Positions 16,056-24,597 of a DNA stretch of 64,000 nt are shown here, one piece after another. Origin of the DNA: JAEVLT01 sp050496765 (lineage in GTDB: Bacteria; Bacillota; Bacilli; Bacillales; Cytobacillaceae); assembly GCF_050496765.1 (NCBI RefSeq), contig NZ_JBNWEO010000018.1, positions 315,403 to 379,402 on the forward strand. Reading direction: 5' to 3'. The notes under the pieces were generated by a model that made no database searches, was not told the DNA's origin, and worked only from the letters and a program-made list of their open reading frames with translations. Positions within the stretch are counted from its first letter, which is position 1, and every line of letters starts with the position of its first letter. The position numbers and the translations under genes are program-made.

Positions 16056-16486
16056 AAAAAATCCTAGATGAACGGCTGATAGTACAAAATTTACAACATA
16101 TAAAAATAGCATTTATAGTACAAACAATAGGGATTCTCTGTATTCTTGGCTATGAGGCCTATAAGGGCGGAGTAGAAGGAATGATCAAGAACCCATTATG
16201 GATAGTTTTCATGCTTACTTCCGTTATCTTCGGTTATCTAAATCTGAGTGTTAGTGTGGAGCATGAAAGGAAGCCGAAAAAGCCAGTAAGGGCGTTTAAT
16301 ATTAGTCTTATTGTAGTAACGATCATTGCGATTGCTTTTGCCACACTTACGTCCATTACCCCGAACTTCAACTGGGGCGATGGCTTACTGGTAGGTGGGA
16401 TTATAGTCGTTTGCGGAATCATCCCTGTTACTTATGTGTACCGTCTAAGGATTAAAAAAGAAAAAGATCTGGAGGAAGATGACTAA
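16052..16486 (+). CDS. Four-helix membrane protein paired with Xre regulator
   Basis: A 144-residue protein with four hydrophobic segments, at about residues 16-36 (IAFIVQTIGILCILGYEAY), 48-66, 82-102 (FNISLIVVTIIAIAFATLTS) and 110-132, and a charged C-terminal tail (RIKKEKDLEEDD). It has no catalytic motif. The start overlaps the Xre stop by 4 bases, so it is co-translated with the regulator. Such partners are usually annotated as hypothetical; the function is unknown. Confidence 0.75.
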   Translation: MKKILDERLIVQNLQHIKIAFIVQTIGILCILGYEAYKGGVEGMIKNPLWIVFMLTSVIFGYLNLSVSVEHERKPKKPVRAFNISLIVVTIIAIAFATLTSITPNFNWGDGLLVGGIIVVCGIIPVTYVYRLRIKKEKDLEEDD

Positions 16487-16501
16487 TTATACTAAACATT
16501 C

Positions 16502-16534
16502 TGGCGCGATTTCAAAAGATAACGCGCCTGTTTC
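16502..16534 (+). terminator. Hairpin after the Xre-membrane protein cassette
   Basis: GGCGCG pairs with CGCGCC about 14 bases apart, followed by TGTTTCAT. It is GC rich but has a poor T tract, so the terminator call is moderate. Confidence 0.45.
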
Positions 16535-16639
16535 ATGTTTGGCAATAGAATCGAATAGGTTGTATCCAAAATTAATTTTCTTCTTTCGTTTCTCGAAAAA
16601 CCAACCAATTGACTAGTCCAAAAAGTGCAAGAGGCAAAA
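16535..16639 (-). pseudogene. Duplicated 3' end of the HAAS-type membrane protein gene (repeat copy B)
   Basis: The minus strand encodes LALFGLVNWLVFRETKEEN plus a stop, identical to the C-terminus of the gene at 14308-15156, with the same downstream bases. Nothing upstream of it (beyond 16640) continues the gene, so this is a truncated relic of a second copy. It forms a direct repeat with 14271-14375, bracketing the PadR and Xre cassettes. Confidence 0.85.
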
Positions 16640-16769
16640 GTCAAAAATCATATTGTATTTAATGAGAGCTTAGTGAAAAAAACATATGTATTTGGGATAA
16701 TTATATTTGTGAAAATATAGAACGTTTTATTAAAATATATGTTATTATATTCCATAAGGATGTGTATAT

Positions 16770-17299
16770 ATGGAGTTACTAACACTAGACACTTTATTTT
16801 ATATATCAATTTTCATATTTATAGGTTTCTTTTTGAATGCTGCTCTTATTCTTTCTGAATACAAAGTAAACCAACACGTTGGTTTACAACAAAAAGATTT
16901 GTGCATTGCGCAAAATGTCAACGCTAATCTTTTACACCTGATGTCAGAGATATCAATAAAGATCATTTCATGTACTTTTTTATTGATGAAGTTTTTAAGG
17001 GGACAAATACAATTGAGAGGATTGCTGCGGCTGAATCAGTTTTAAATTATTTAAGTGATTGTAATGAAACAAGAATTATGGCAGCAACGCATGATTTGGA
17101 ACTAACTGATCTCTTATCAACAAAGTACGATAATTATCATTTTCGAGAACAGATTATAAATGATGAAATTATTTTTGACTATTTAATTAAGGCAGGTCCT
17201 TCTAAAACAAGAAATGCAATTGAATTATTGCGGATCACGAATTTTCCGGAACAAGTGTATCATCAAGCTTTACGTAAGTCCAAGGAACTTATTGGTTAG
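16770..17299 (+). pseudogene. Decayed MutS-family ATPase gene (internal deletion and frameshift)
   Basis: The first 40 codons from ATG 16770 encode a membrane-type N-terminus (LFYISIFIFIGFFLNAALIL). After about base 16900 the frame is lost, and another frame from roughly 16935 to 17299 encodes the C-terminal part of a MutS-type ABC ATPase: FFIDEVFKGTNTIERIAAAE (Walker B and signature side) and MAATHDLELTDLL (H loop). The Walker A region and all of the middle are missing. Membrane-anchored MutS-like ATPases of some 550-600 residues occur in Bacilli, so this looks like the two ends of such a gene. No function is expected. Confidence 0.8.
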
Positions 17300-17393
17300 A
17301 GTTGCATTGTAAAGGGCGGACTTGTTGAAGATTGCAGTTATAAATCAACCTTTTTTATGAAATTTGTTCAATATTTTACAAATAAAGAACCCG

Positions 17394-17426
17394 TTTTGAT
17401 CAATTTTTTTCAAAACGGGTTCTTTA
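17394..17426. terminator. Symmetric terminator hairpin, sister of the one at 15.7 kb
   Basis: AAAGAACCCGTTTTGA pairs with CAAAACGGGTTCTTT around a T-rich loop. It matches the 15712-15759 hairpin at most positions, with a compensating A-to-G and T-to-C pair change (CCCATTTT/AAAATGGG versus CCCGTTTT/AAAACGGG). Confidence 0.75.
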
Positions 17427-17553
17427 CATTAATATAAGATGTGGGTTTGTGATGTATTTTTTAAAACAACATCAATTAGTTCTATATTGTAAAATATCAG
17501 TGCGGGGAATTATTGCCAGGCTATTTTCATATTAGCGAAAGCAGGGTTAAAAA

Positions 17554-18657
17554 ATGGATTATTTAAATCACCAGTTGGCACAGGAAATTGTTGATCGGAC
17601 GATGCAAATTATTAAGCGAAATATCAATGTGATGAATGAAAAAGGCGTCATCATCGGATCTGGGGATAGAAGTAGAATCGATTCAATTCATGAAGGAGCG
17701 CTCAAAGTCATTGAGGGACAAACCGGTTTTGAGATCAATGAAATGGAAGCCGAGGAACTTCATGGCGTGAAAAAAGGCATCAACCTCCCAATCATGCTTC
17801 ACGGGAAAATCGTTGGGGTCATTGGCATTACCGGAAATCCTGATGACGTCTCAAGCTTTGGCGAACTCGTTAAAATGACGGCGGAAATGATCATTCAGCA
17901 AGCAGTTCTGATGGAAGAACTTCAGTGGGATAAACGGCTGAAAGAGGAACTCGTCAGCCAGCTTTTGCATCAGCCGGCACAATTGGATACGTTTTTTTAT
18001 GAGAGGATCAACCGTCTCGGAATCAATTTAGAAACACCGCGAGTCCCCATATTGTTTATTGCTGAGGATCGTTTGTATTTTTTTAAAAAAGTGACCGAGA
18101 GACTTGAACCACACGATCTGTACGTCATGGAACAAGAGCAACTGGTCATTTTAAAACCCGTCTTTTCAAAAATAGATACAATTGTAAATTGGATTGACAG
18201 CTTGCTGAACAGTGGTATCCCATTTAAGGTATCTGTTGGCAGTATTTGCAATACCGTAAAAGGCTTGTCTGAATCTTATGCGGACGCAAAAATAACCTTG
18301 ATGGTAGGAAAAACGCTTCATCCTGAAAAAAACATTTATCGATTTGATGACTATCACATCCCTGTATTTCTGGCAAAGTCAGCCCAAAACGGGACTCCAA
18401 AAGTCGGAAAGTATTATCACCAATTGAAACAAAGTGATGGGAAAAATGGAGAATTAATTGAAACTTTGCTCGCCTATATTGAAGAAAATGGTGATATTCA
18501 AGCAACAACGCAGAGATTATTCATCCACCGCAACACATTGCGCTACCGCTTGGAAAGGATCGCAGCGATAACCGGGAAGAATCCGCAGAAATTGAAGGAT
18601 CTACTCGAGCTGTATCTTTCGATTTTACAAGAGAAAGTTCATTGTGCAGATGCCTAA
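17554..18657 (+). CDS. cdaR: CdaR-family sugar-diacid/glycerate regulator
   Basis: A 367-residue CdaR-type activator. The N-terminal putative sugar-diacid recognition domain covers about residues 1-135 (LNHQLAQEIVDRTMQIIKRNINVMNEKG onward, with LPIMLHGKIVGVIGITGNP), a central GGDEF-like CdaR module follows, and the C-terminal PucR-type helix-turn-helix is RLFIHRNTLRYRLERIAAITG near residue 325. Relatives activate glucarate, galactarate or glycerate genes in response to glycerate. The directly following permease and glycerate kinase genes make D-glycerate the likely effector. The start ATG at 17554 has a weak upstream site. Confidence 0.88.
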   Translation: MDYLNHQLAQEIVDRTMQIIKRNINVMNEKGVIIGSGDRSRIDSIHEGALKVIEGQTGFEINEMEAEELHGVKKGINLPIMLHGKIVGVIGITGNPDDVSSFGELVKMTAEMIIQQAVLMEELQWDKRLKEELVSQLLHQPAQLDTFFYERINRLGINLETPRVPILFIAEDRLYFFKKVTERLEPHDLYVMEQEQLVILKPVFSKIDTIVNWIDSLLNSGIPFKVSVGSICNTVKGLSESYADAKITLMVGKTLHPEKNIYRFDDYHIPVFLAKSAQNGTPKVGKYYHQLKQSDGKNGELIETLLAYIEENGDIQATTQRLFIHRNTLRYRLERIAAITGKNPQKLKDLLELYLSILQEKVHCADA

Positions 18658-18757
18658 AAATTTTTAAGGGTATCTGCACATTTTTTGTATAAGTGAACAA
18701 TGAAACCCCTTCCAAATGCGCTTACAATATGGATAAGCCAAACAAGGAGGAACTCAG

Positions 18758-20032
18758 ATGAATGCACATGTACAAGTAAGCGCTTTAGGTGCCATTGCAG
18801 CACTCGTCATTGCCATATTTTTGATTTTAAAAAAAGTCTCCCCTGCTTATGGAATGATTGCCGGAGCACTCTTCGGCGGTCTAATTGGTGGAGTGGATAT
18901 TCCAAATACCGTGAATTTGATGATGGAAGGCGCAAAAGGGATTATCCCGGCAGTGCTTCGCATTCTTGCTGCCGGCATTCTTGCAGGTGTTTTAATTGAA
19001 TCAGGTGCTGCGGCTGTCATAGCAGAAACGATTGTGAAAAAACTCGGAGAAACACGGGCATTATTGGCACTTTCGATTGCGACATTGATTCTGACTGCCG
19101 TTGGTGTTTTTATCGATGTTGCTGTTATTACGGTTTCGCCGATTGCTCTGGCAATTGCAAACCGGGCTGGTATCTCCAAAACAGCAATCTTGCTTGCGAT
19201 GATTGGCGGCGGTAAAGCGGGAAACATCATGTCGCCCAATCCGAACGCAATTGCTGCATCGGATGCATTTAAAGTACCGCTGACTTCTGTTATGGCAGCA
19301 GGGATCATTCCAGCTGTTTTTGGGGTTGCCATTACGTATTTGTTAGCAAAAAGGCTTGCAAAAAAAGGATCCAACGTTGATCAAAATGAAGTTCAAACAC
19401 ATCATGGCGGCAAATTGCCCTTCTTCTTACCTGCTCTTGCAGCACCGATCGTTGCGATTGTTTTACTGGCATTACGGCCACTTTTTAACATTAATATCGA
19501 TCCAATGATAGCCCTTCCGGTGGGAGGGATTGCCGGTGCGCTTGTGATGGGGAAAGGAAGAAACCTCAACGAATACGCTGTCTCAGGACTTGGTAAAATG
19601 GCAGGTGTGGCCATCATGCTGCTCGGTACGGGAACATTGGCAGGTATTATTGCAAACTCGGGATTGAAGGATGTTTTGATCGATGGCTTGAACGCACTCG
19701 GCTTGCCGGGATACGTACTGGCACCTGTCTCAGGAATCTTTATGTCAGCAGCAACCGCCTCAACAACTGCCGGAACAGCGGTTGCCAGTCAAGTTTTCAG
19801 TTCAACCCTATTAGGAATGGGCGTATCCGCTTTAGCAGCCGCTGCCATGATTCATTCAGGTGCAACTGTCCTTGATCACTTGCCGCATGGAAGTTTCTTT
19901 CATGCAACTGGTGGAAGCGTCAACATGGAAATCAAGGAGCGATTAAAAGTAATTCCTTATGAAACACTTGTGGGACTTACGCTGGCTGTCATTTCAACCT
20001 TGATTTTCGGAGTATTTCATCTCTTTGGTTAA
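18758..20032 (+). CDS. GntP-family permease, probably for D-glycerate
   Basis: A 424-residue integral membrane protein with about 12 hydrophobic segments, including VSALGAIAALVIAIFLILKK at the N-terminus and VGLTLAVISTLIFGVFHLF at the C-terminus. The family signature GGGKAGNIMSPNPNAIAAS is present. GntP-type carriers import gluconate or related hydroxy acids by proton symport; here the flanking cdaR and glycerate kinase genes point to glycerate. A strong AAGGAGG site precedes ATG 18758. A cre-like half sequence (TGTAAGCG, minus strand near 18720) lies just upstream but its other half is poor. Confidence 0.88.
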   Translation: MNAHVQVSALGAIAALVIAIFLILKKVSPAYGMIAGALFGGLIGGVDIPNTVNLMMEGAKGIIPAVLRILAAGILAGVLIESGAAAVIAETIVKKLGETRALLALSIATLILTAVGVFIDVAVITVSPIALAIANRAGISKTAILLAMIGGGKAGNIMSPNPNAIAASDAFKVPLTSVMAAGIIPAVFGVAITYLLAKRLAKKGSNVDQNEVQTHHGGKLPFFLPALAAPIVAIVLLALRPLFNINIDPMIALPVGGIAGALVMGKGRNLNEYAVSGLGKMAGVAIMLLGTGTLAGIIANSGLKDVLIDGLNALGLPGYVLAPVSGIFMSAATASTTAGTAVASQVFSSTLLGMGVSALAAAAMIHSGATVLDHLPHGSFFHATGGSVNMEIKERLKVIPYETLVGLTLAVISTLIFGVFHLFG

Positions 20033-20065
20033 CAAGATAGAAAAATAGATGGGAGTCGAGAGATT

Positions 20066-21199
20066 ATGAAAATTGTCATTGCACCAGATTCATTTAAAGA
20101 AAGTTTAACTGCGATGGAAGTTGCGGAAGCGATTGAAAAGGGGATGAAGCAAGTTTTGCCCGACGCTGATTATGTTAAAATCCCAATGGCTGACGGGGGT
20201 GAAGGAACGGTTCAATCGCTCGTAGATGCAACGGGAGGACAAATGGTTTTCCAAACAGTGACTGGACCGCTTGGTGAACGGGTGAATGCTTTTTTTGGGA
20301 TGCTCGGAGACGGAAAAACAGCAGTGATTGAGATGGCAGCAGCCTCCGGCTTACATTTAGTTCCTACTGTAAAAAGGAACCCGCTGTTGACAACGACAAA
20401 AGGTACTGGAGAATTAATTTTAGCTGCATTGGATCATGGTGCACAGCATATTATTATCGGACTTGGCGGCAGTGCAACGAATGATGGCGGTGCTGGTATG
20501 GCAAAGGCGCTTGGAGTGAGGCTTCTCGATGAAACCGGAACGGAAATTGGCGATGGCGGCGTTTCTCTAAATCAATTGAGAAAAATTGATTGTACCACAA
20601 TGGATCCGCGCTTAAAAAACATCAAAATCGAGGTTGCTTGTGATGTGGATAATCCACTTACAGGAGAAAGAGGGGCATCTGCGATTTTTGGCCCGCAAAA
20701 AGGGGCAACACCTGAAATGGTTGCGCAGTTGGATGCAAATCTTGGCCATTTTGCCGAAATTATTGAGCGAGATCTTGCAAAAAAGATCAACGATGTAGCT
20801 GGTTCTGGTGCGGCAGGCGGACTAGGCGGCGGATTGCTGGCATTCTTGCCGGCGCAACTGAAACGAGGGGTGGATATTGTCATCGAGGCAACAGGTCTTG
20901 CCGAAATCGTAACAGATGCCAATTTAGTTATTACCGGTGAGGGGAAAATTGATCGGCAAACAATCTTTGGCAAGACTCCAATTGGCGTAGCTAAAATAGC
21001 AAAGAGCGCTGGGGTTCCAGTCATTGCCATTGCAGGAAATATTGGAGATGACAGCAAGATCGTCCATGAACATGGAATTGACGCCTTGTTCAGTATTGTC
21101 CCGGGAATTGTTTCATTGGAAAATGCTTTCGAAAACGCAGGCAAGTATGTGGAAAATACAGCAGCGAACATTGCCACAGTTTGGAATTTAAATCGGTAA
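20066..21199 (+). CDS. glxK: Glycerate kinase (GlxK/GarK type)
   Basis: A 377-residue type II glycerate kinase that phosphorylates D-glycerate to 2-phosphoglycerate (or 3-phosphoglycerate in some members), feeding glycolysis. The N-terminus MKIVIAPDSFKESLTAMEVA, PMADGGEGTVQSLV, the glycine-rich GLGGSATNDGGAGMAKALG and the late VITGEGKIDRQTIFGKTP are all family hallmarks. It lies 33 bases after the permease in the same operon. Length and motifs are intact. Codon and base use match the core genome, so the operon itself does not look recently acquired. Confidence 0.95.
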   Translation: MKIVIAPDSFKESLTAMEVAEAIEKGMKQVLPDADYVKIPMADGGEGTVQSLVDATGGQMVFQTVTGPLGERVNAFFGMLGDGKTAVIEMAAASGLHLVPTVKRNPLLTTTKGTGELILAALDHGAQHIIIGLGGSATNDGGAGMAKALGVRLLDETGTEIGDGGVSLNQLRKIDCTTMDPRLKNIKIEVACDVDNPLTGERGASAIFGPQKGATPEMVAQLDANLGHFAEIIERDLAKKINDVAGSGAAGGLGGGLLAFLPAQLKRGVDIVIEATGLAEIVTDANLVITGEGKIDRQTIFGKTPIGVAKIAKSAGVPVIAIAGNIGDDSKIVHEHGIDALFSIVPGIVSLENAFENAGKYVENTAANIATVWNLNR

Positions 21200-21325
21200 G
21201 TGTTCCCTGTTCAAAAAAAGAGTTCCATGCGAAATGAACAAAAAATTTATAGCCTGTTCGGGTACTATTTTTTAAAGCTCCCGCTTAAAGATGTATCAAT
21301 GAATACATCAATGGGAGTGGCGGCA

Positions 21326-22210
21326 ATGAAGATTGACGGCGTATTCTCTGGCGGCGGGATCAAGGGATTTGCACTGATTGGGGCCTATGAAGAAATTGAA
21401 AGAAGAGGATTGAGCTTTGTCAGAGTCGCGGGAACAAGTGCAGGTGCGATTGTTGCTGCCTTTATTGCTGCGGGGTATACAAGCAGGGAAATTTTTCAAC
21501 TTGTGGATGAATTGGATATGAGAAAATTGCTTGATAACCGCAAAACGTTTCTCCCCTTCTCGCTAGCCAAATGGTTGCTGGCCTATTGGAAGCTTGGATT
21601 GTATAAAGGGAATGAATTTGAAAAATGGATCAAGGAGAAGTTAGAAGCAAAAGGCGTACGAACATTTTCCGACTTACCGCCGCAAACCTTGCGAGTTATT
21701 GCCTCTGATTTAAGCAATGGGCAGATGGTTGTCATTCCTGACGATCTTGGGAAATATGGAATTGATCCAGGCTCATTTTCGATTGCCAAAGCCATTCGGA
21801 TGAGCTGCAGCATTCCCTATTTTTTTGAGCCGGTAAAAATTCGGTCGATTACAGGGGTTAATATAGTGGTGGACGGGGGAGTCTTGAGTAATTTTCCGAT
21901 CTGGCTGTTTGATCAAGAGGATACCGTAAAAGTTCGTCCAGTTCTCGGAATTAAGCTTAGCCACAGCGAGTTTCAACATAGAAAACATCGGATTGCAAAT
22001 GCTGTCCAGCTTTTCGCCGCTCTTTTTGAAACAATGAAAGATGCGCATGATGCCCGATATATCTCCAAAAAACATGTGAGAAATATTATCTTTATTCCAA
22101 CGGAAGGCGTGTTATCAACGGAGTTTCAATTAACAGAAGAAAAAAAACAAGCACTGTTTCAATATGGAAGAAAATGCGCCGAAAAATTTTTCAAGAGTTG
22201 GAGTTATTAA
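21326..22210 (+). CDS. yqhO: Patatin-like phospholipase (YqhO)
   Basis: About 294 residues of the bacterial patatin family, Ser-Asp dyad acyl hydrolases. The oxyanion loop GGGIKGFALIGAYEE is at the very N-terminus, the nucleophile elbow is AGTSAGA near residue 40 and the catalytic Asp lies in VVDGGVLSNFP. I chose ATG 21326 because GGGAG lies 8 bases upstream and the protein then begins with the conserved VFSGGGIKG; 42 further upstream codons are open but look non-coding. A lipid substrate is likely but unproven. It resumes the B. subtilis gene order after the accessory block. Confidence 0.88.
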   Translation: MKIDGVFSGGGIKGFALIGAYEEIERRGLSFVRVAGTSAGAIVAAFIAAGYTSREIFQLVDELDMRKLLDNRKTFLPFSLAKWLLAYWKLGLYKGNEFEKWIKEKLEAKGVRTFSDLPPQTLRVIASDLSNGQMVVIPDDLGKYGIDPGSFSIAKAIRMSCSIPYFFEPVKIRSITGVNIVVDGGVLSNFPIWLFDQEDTVKVRPVLGIKLSHSEFQHRKHRIANAVQLFAALFETMKDAHDARYISKKHVRNIIFIPTEGVLSTEFQLTEEKKQALFQYGRKCAEKFFKSWSY

Positions 22211-22230
22211 CAGAAAGGAAACGAAGGAAA

Positions 22231-22260
22231 ATCGAGCCTAAAAAGAGGCTCGATTTTTCT
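22231..22260. terminator. Terminator between yqhO and yqhP
   Basis: ATCGAGCCT-AAAAAG-AGGCTCGAT followed by TTTTTCTTTTT. It ends the yqhO transcript and physically overlaps the last codons of convergent yqhP. Confidence 0.9.
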
Positions 22261-22630
22261 TTTTGCTTTTTTTTCCGTCAATAACGGTCAGATGAGCAGG
22301 CGTTTTCTTTTTTGTCTTTGATGATTTTTTCAATGGTGCCAATGTTCCGGAAAAGGGATTTCGCATTGGCGATTCCCCTCCCCGCTTCTGCAACCTTTTT
22401 TTCGATTGTCTAGCGGCTTTAAGAAATGCACGCTGCTCTTTTTTCTGAGGATTTGCTTTAAATATGAGCCGAACAACAAAGTAAATAGCCGCTACAATGA
22501 ATCCCATGACAGCTATTTTCTGAAGAAAACCAATTGGATTTCCTATAAACATACCAGTAATGCCAATCAATGCAAGAATCAAAAGCCCAGCAACAAGAAG
22601 ATTTGATGTCCGATTTTTCATGAAAGCCAC
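22238..22630 (-). CDS. yqhP: YqhP-type small membrane protein
   Basis: A 130-residue protein with two N-terminal membrane helices (about residues 9-28 and 34-53, LLVAGLLILALIGITGMFIG and IAVMGFIVAAIYFVVRLIF) and a long, very basic cytoplasmic tail rich in Lys, Arg and Ser ending KKKNRASF. It is recognised by position between yqhO and yqhQ. No function is known. The 3' end lies inside the shared terminator, so the last five codons are also hairpin sequence. Confidence 0.75.
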   Translation of the reverse strand: MAFMKNRTSNLLVAGLLILALIGITGMFIGNPIGFLQKIAVMGFIVAAIYFVVRLIFKANPQKKEQRAFLKAARQSKKRLQKRGGESPMRNPFSGTLAPLKKSSKTKKKTPAHLTVIDGKKSKKKNRASF

Positions 22631-22687
22631 CTCCCTAAGAGCATCATAAGCATTTTTTTCTTCTTTTAAACGCGGATCAAGTAAGGT

Positions 22688-23632
22688 TTAGACAATTTCT
22701 TCCGTTTGCAATTGGTCTTCCGTTTCTTTCTCCATTTCCAATAATTTTTTGAAGGAGAGAATGGCCACTTCAATTTGGTCATCATTCGGCTCCTTCGTTG
22801 TCAAAAGCTGAAGCCAAAGACCTGGAAGACCTAAATATTTCAACACCGGAATGTCCTTTAATTTATTTGTCCATTGAAGAACTTCAAAGGATATGCCAAG
22901 AACAACCGGGATTAATGCCAGCCGGTCAACAACCCTAAGCCAAAGCGGATTCGTTGGTACAAGCATATAAACAAACACACCTACTACAACGGTAAATAGG
23001 ATAAAGCTGCTACCGCAGCGGTAATGGAGCCGGGAATGGGCACGAACATTTTCAACCGTTAATTCTTTGCCGGCTTCAAATGTGTTGATCACCTTATGTT
23101 CCGCCCCGTGGTATTGAAAAACCCGTTTAATTAAAGGGGTTAGCGAAACGAAATATATATAGGCAAGGAGCAACAGAAGCTTAAAGAAACCCTCTACAAG
23201 TACTTGCTCAAAATCCGTAGGGAAAATGGGCTTTGTTAAAACAGCGAGAAAAATAGGAACCAATGTAAAGACAAATTTTCCAAACAGAAAGGAGATGACT
23301 CCAATTGCTGCCACACCCAGGTACATGGTGAGTTTGGAAACTTCTTTTTCTTTAATTGTATGATCCTCGCTTGGCTCAACATCAAAGCGTTCCGTAGAAA
23401 AGTTTAAATGCTTTGACCCATTTGCACTTGCTTCGATGATCGAAATAATTCCCCGAAGAAAAGGGGTTTTTTTCAATTTGGCTAAAGTAGGATCGACTTT
23501 GCGTGGTAAATGAAAGTACTCGATCGACTGATCCTTTCGGCGGACAGCGGTAACATAGTGATGTTTCCCGCCAAACATCACTCCTTCAACGACAGCCTGG
23601 CCGCCATATACGGGTTTTTGCTTATTCGACAT
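22688..23632 (-). CDS. yqhQ: DUF1385 membrane protein (YqhQ)
   Basis: A 314-residue conserved membrane protein. The N-terminus KPVYGGQAVVEGVMFGGKHH and the central FQYHGAEHKVINTFEAGKEL plus HSRLHYRCGSSF are the DUF1385 signatures, with conserved His, Glu and Cys. About five membrane segments follow the soluble N-terminal part. The ATG at 23632 (MSNKQKPV) was preferred over one 13 codons upstream because conservation begins there. The role is not established. It forms a minus-strand pair with yqhP. Confidence 0.88.
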   Translation of the reverse strand: MSNKQKPVYGGQAVVEGVMFGGKHHYVTAVRRKDQSIEYFHLPRKVDPTLAKLKKTPFLRGIISIIEASANGSKHLNFSTERFDVEPSEDHTIKEKEVSKLTMYLGVAAIGVISFLFGKFVFTLVPIFLAVLTKPIFPTDFEQVLVEGFFKLLLLLAYIYFVSLTPLIKRVFQYHGAEHKVINTFEAGKELTVENVRAHSRLHYRCGSSFILFTVVVGVFVYMLVPTNPLWLRVVDRLALIPVVLGISFEVLQWTNKLKDIPVLKYLGLPGLWLQLLTTKEPNDDQIEVAILSFKKLLEMEKETEDQLQTEEIV

Positions 23633-23887
23633 TTTGTTACACCAACCTAATTCAAAGTTGCACATCAGCAAAATAAAAATCTGTATGTACTTACATTTAT
23701 TCTACTAAAAAAGTGAAAAAACCTCTAGAAAGCAAACAATATTTCCATTTTTTATTTTATTGCAGGTTTTTTCTGCAAGGAAATGGGCTTGCTTGGGTAT
23801 ATTACAATTATGGGTTATGCCGGGAAATCATGTAAGCGAAATTCACTCTCGTTTTTAACAGAATATGTTAATCCGGAGGTTAAAGCA

Positions 23888-24391
23888 ATGGGAAATCAGC
23901 AAACTGAGAAAAAACGGGATTATCCAAAACCGATGTCTTTCATAGTGCTAGTGTTTTGGACAGGCCTCTTTGGCGGAATTTTTTGGAGTTTAATGGGCTA
24001 TATTGCCTATCTATTCAGTTTTACCGAACTGAGTCCTCGAGTGGTTTTGGAGCCTTGGGCTCTTGGTAATTGGAAAGAAGGCTGGCTCGGTACGATTATT
24101 TCCCTTTTAGTAATAGGGATTTTTTCGGTGGCGGCAGCTTATCTTTATTATGCATTTTTAAAAAAACGAAAAGGTATTTGGCCTGGAATTGGATACGGCC
24201 TGTTTATTTTTTTGCTCATCTTTTTTGTCTTGAACCCACTTTTTCCGAGTATTCGTCCCATTACTGATCTAAGCAGGGATACAATTATCACCTCTATTTG
24301 TTTATATGCGATATATGGTATGTTTATTGGCTATTCGATCAGTTATGAATACGAAAACAAACATGGCAAAAATCAAGAAGCAGCGGACTGA
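23888..24391 (+). CDS. yqhR: YqhR-type integral membrane protein
   Basis: A 167-residue protein with four hydrophobic segments (about residues 18-42, 68-90, 98-118 and 130-152) and a charged C-terminus. The ATG at 23888 follows CCGGAGG, and the upstream 35 in-frame codons are rejected because of this ribosome site. It is recognised by position after divergent yqhQ; the function is unknown. In B. subtilis yqhS (a type II 3-dehydroquinase gene) comes next, but here the following 200 bases hold no gene. Confidence 0.75.
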   Translation: MGNQQTEKKRDYPKPMSFIVLVFWTGLFGGIFWSLMGYIAYLFSFTELSPRVVLEPWALGNWKEGWLGTIISLLVIGIFSVAAAYLYYAFLKKRKGIWPGIGYGLFIFLLIFFVLNPLFPSIRPITDLSRDTIITSICLYAIYGMFIGYSISYEYENKHGKNQEAAD

Positions 24392-24597
24392 TACAAAATT
24401 AGCCTGCATGATCCTTCATATGATAAAATGGATCCAGGCCAAAACGCGTTTAAACAGCACCATTCGCACTATTACATATGAAGATTTGTTGTAAGAATTG
24501 AGTTTGTTGCTTTATTTTCGTAAAGGATGATGGTTTGATACGCTGATGAAAAGGAAAGCTCAAGACTCTGGATTTGAAGGCAAAGGAGAGAAACAAA

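Noticed and set aside
18700..18730. CcpA cre site before the glycerate permease gene
   Set aside because: Only the left half (TGTAAGCG) fits; the right half lacks the conserved bases.
18847..19374. Long minus-strand ORF of 175 codons opposite the permease gene
   Set aside because: It mirrors the permease codons, shows low-complexity composition and has no ribosome site or family resemblance.
20572..21177. Minus-strand 201-codon ORF opposite the glycerate kinase gene
   Set aside because: Antisense shadow of a clearly conserved kinase gene.
24392..24597. Possible yqhS gene between yqhR and yqhT
   Set aside because: The stretch is only about 200 bases, and no dehydroquinase motif appears in any frame.
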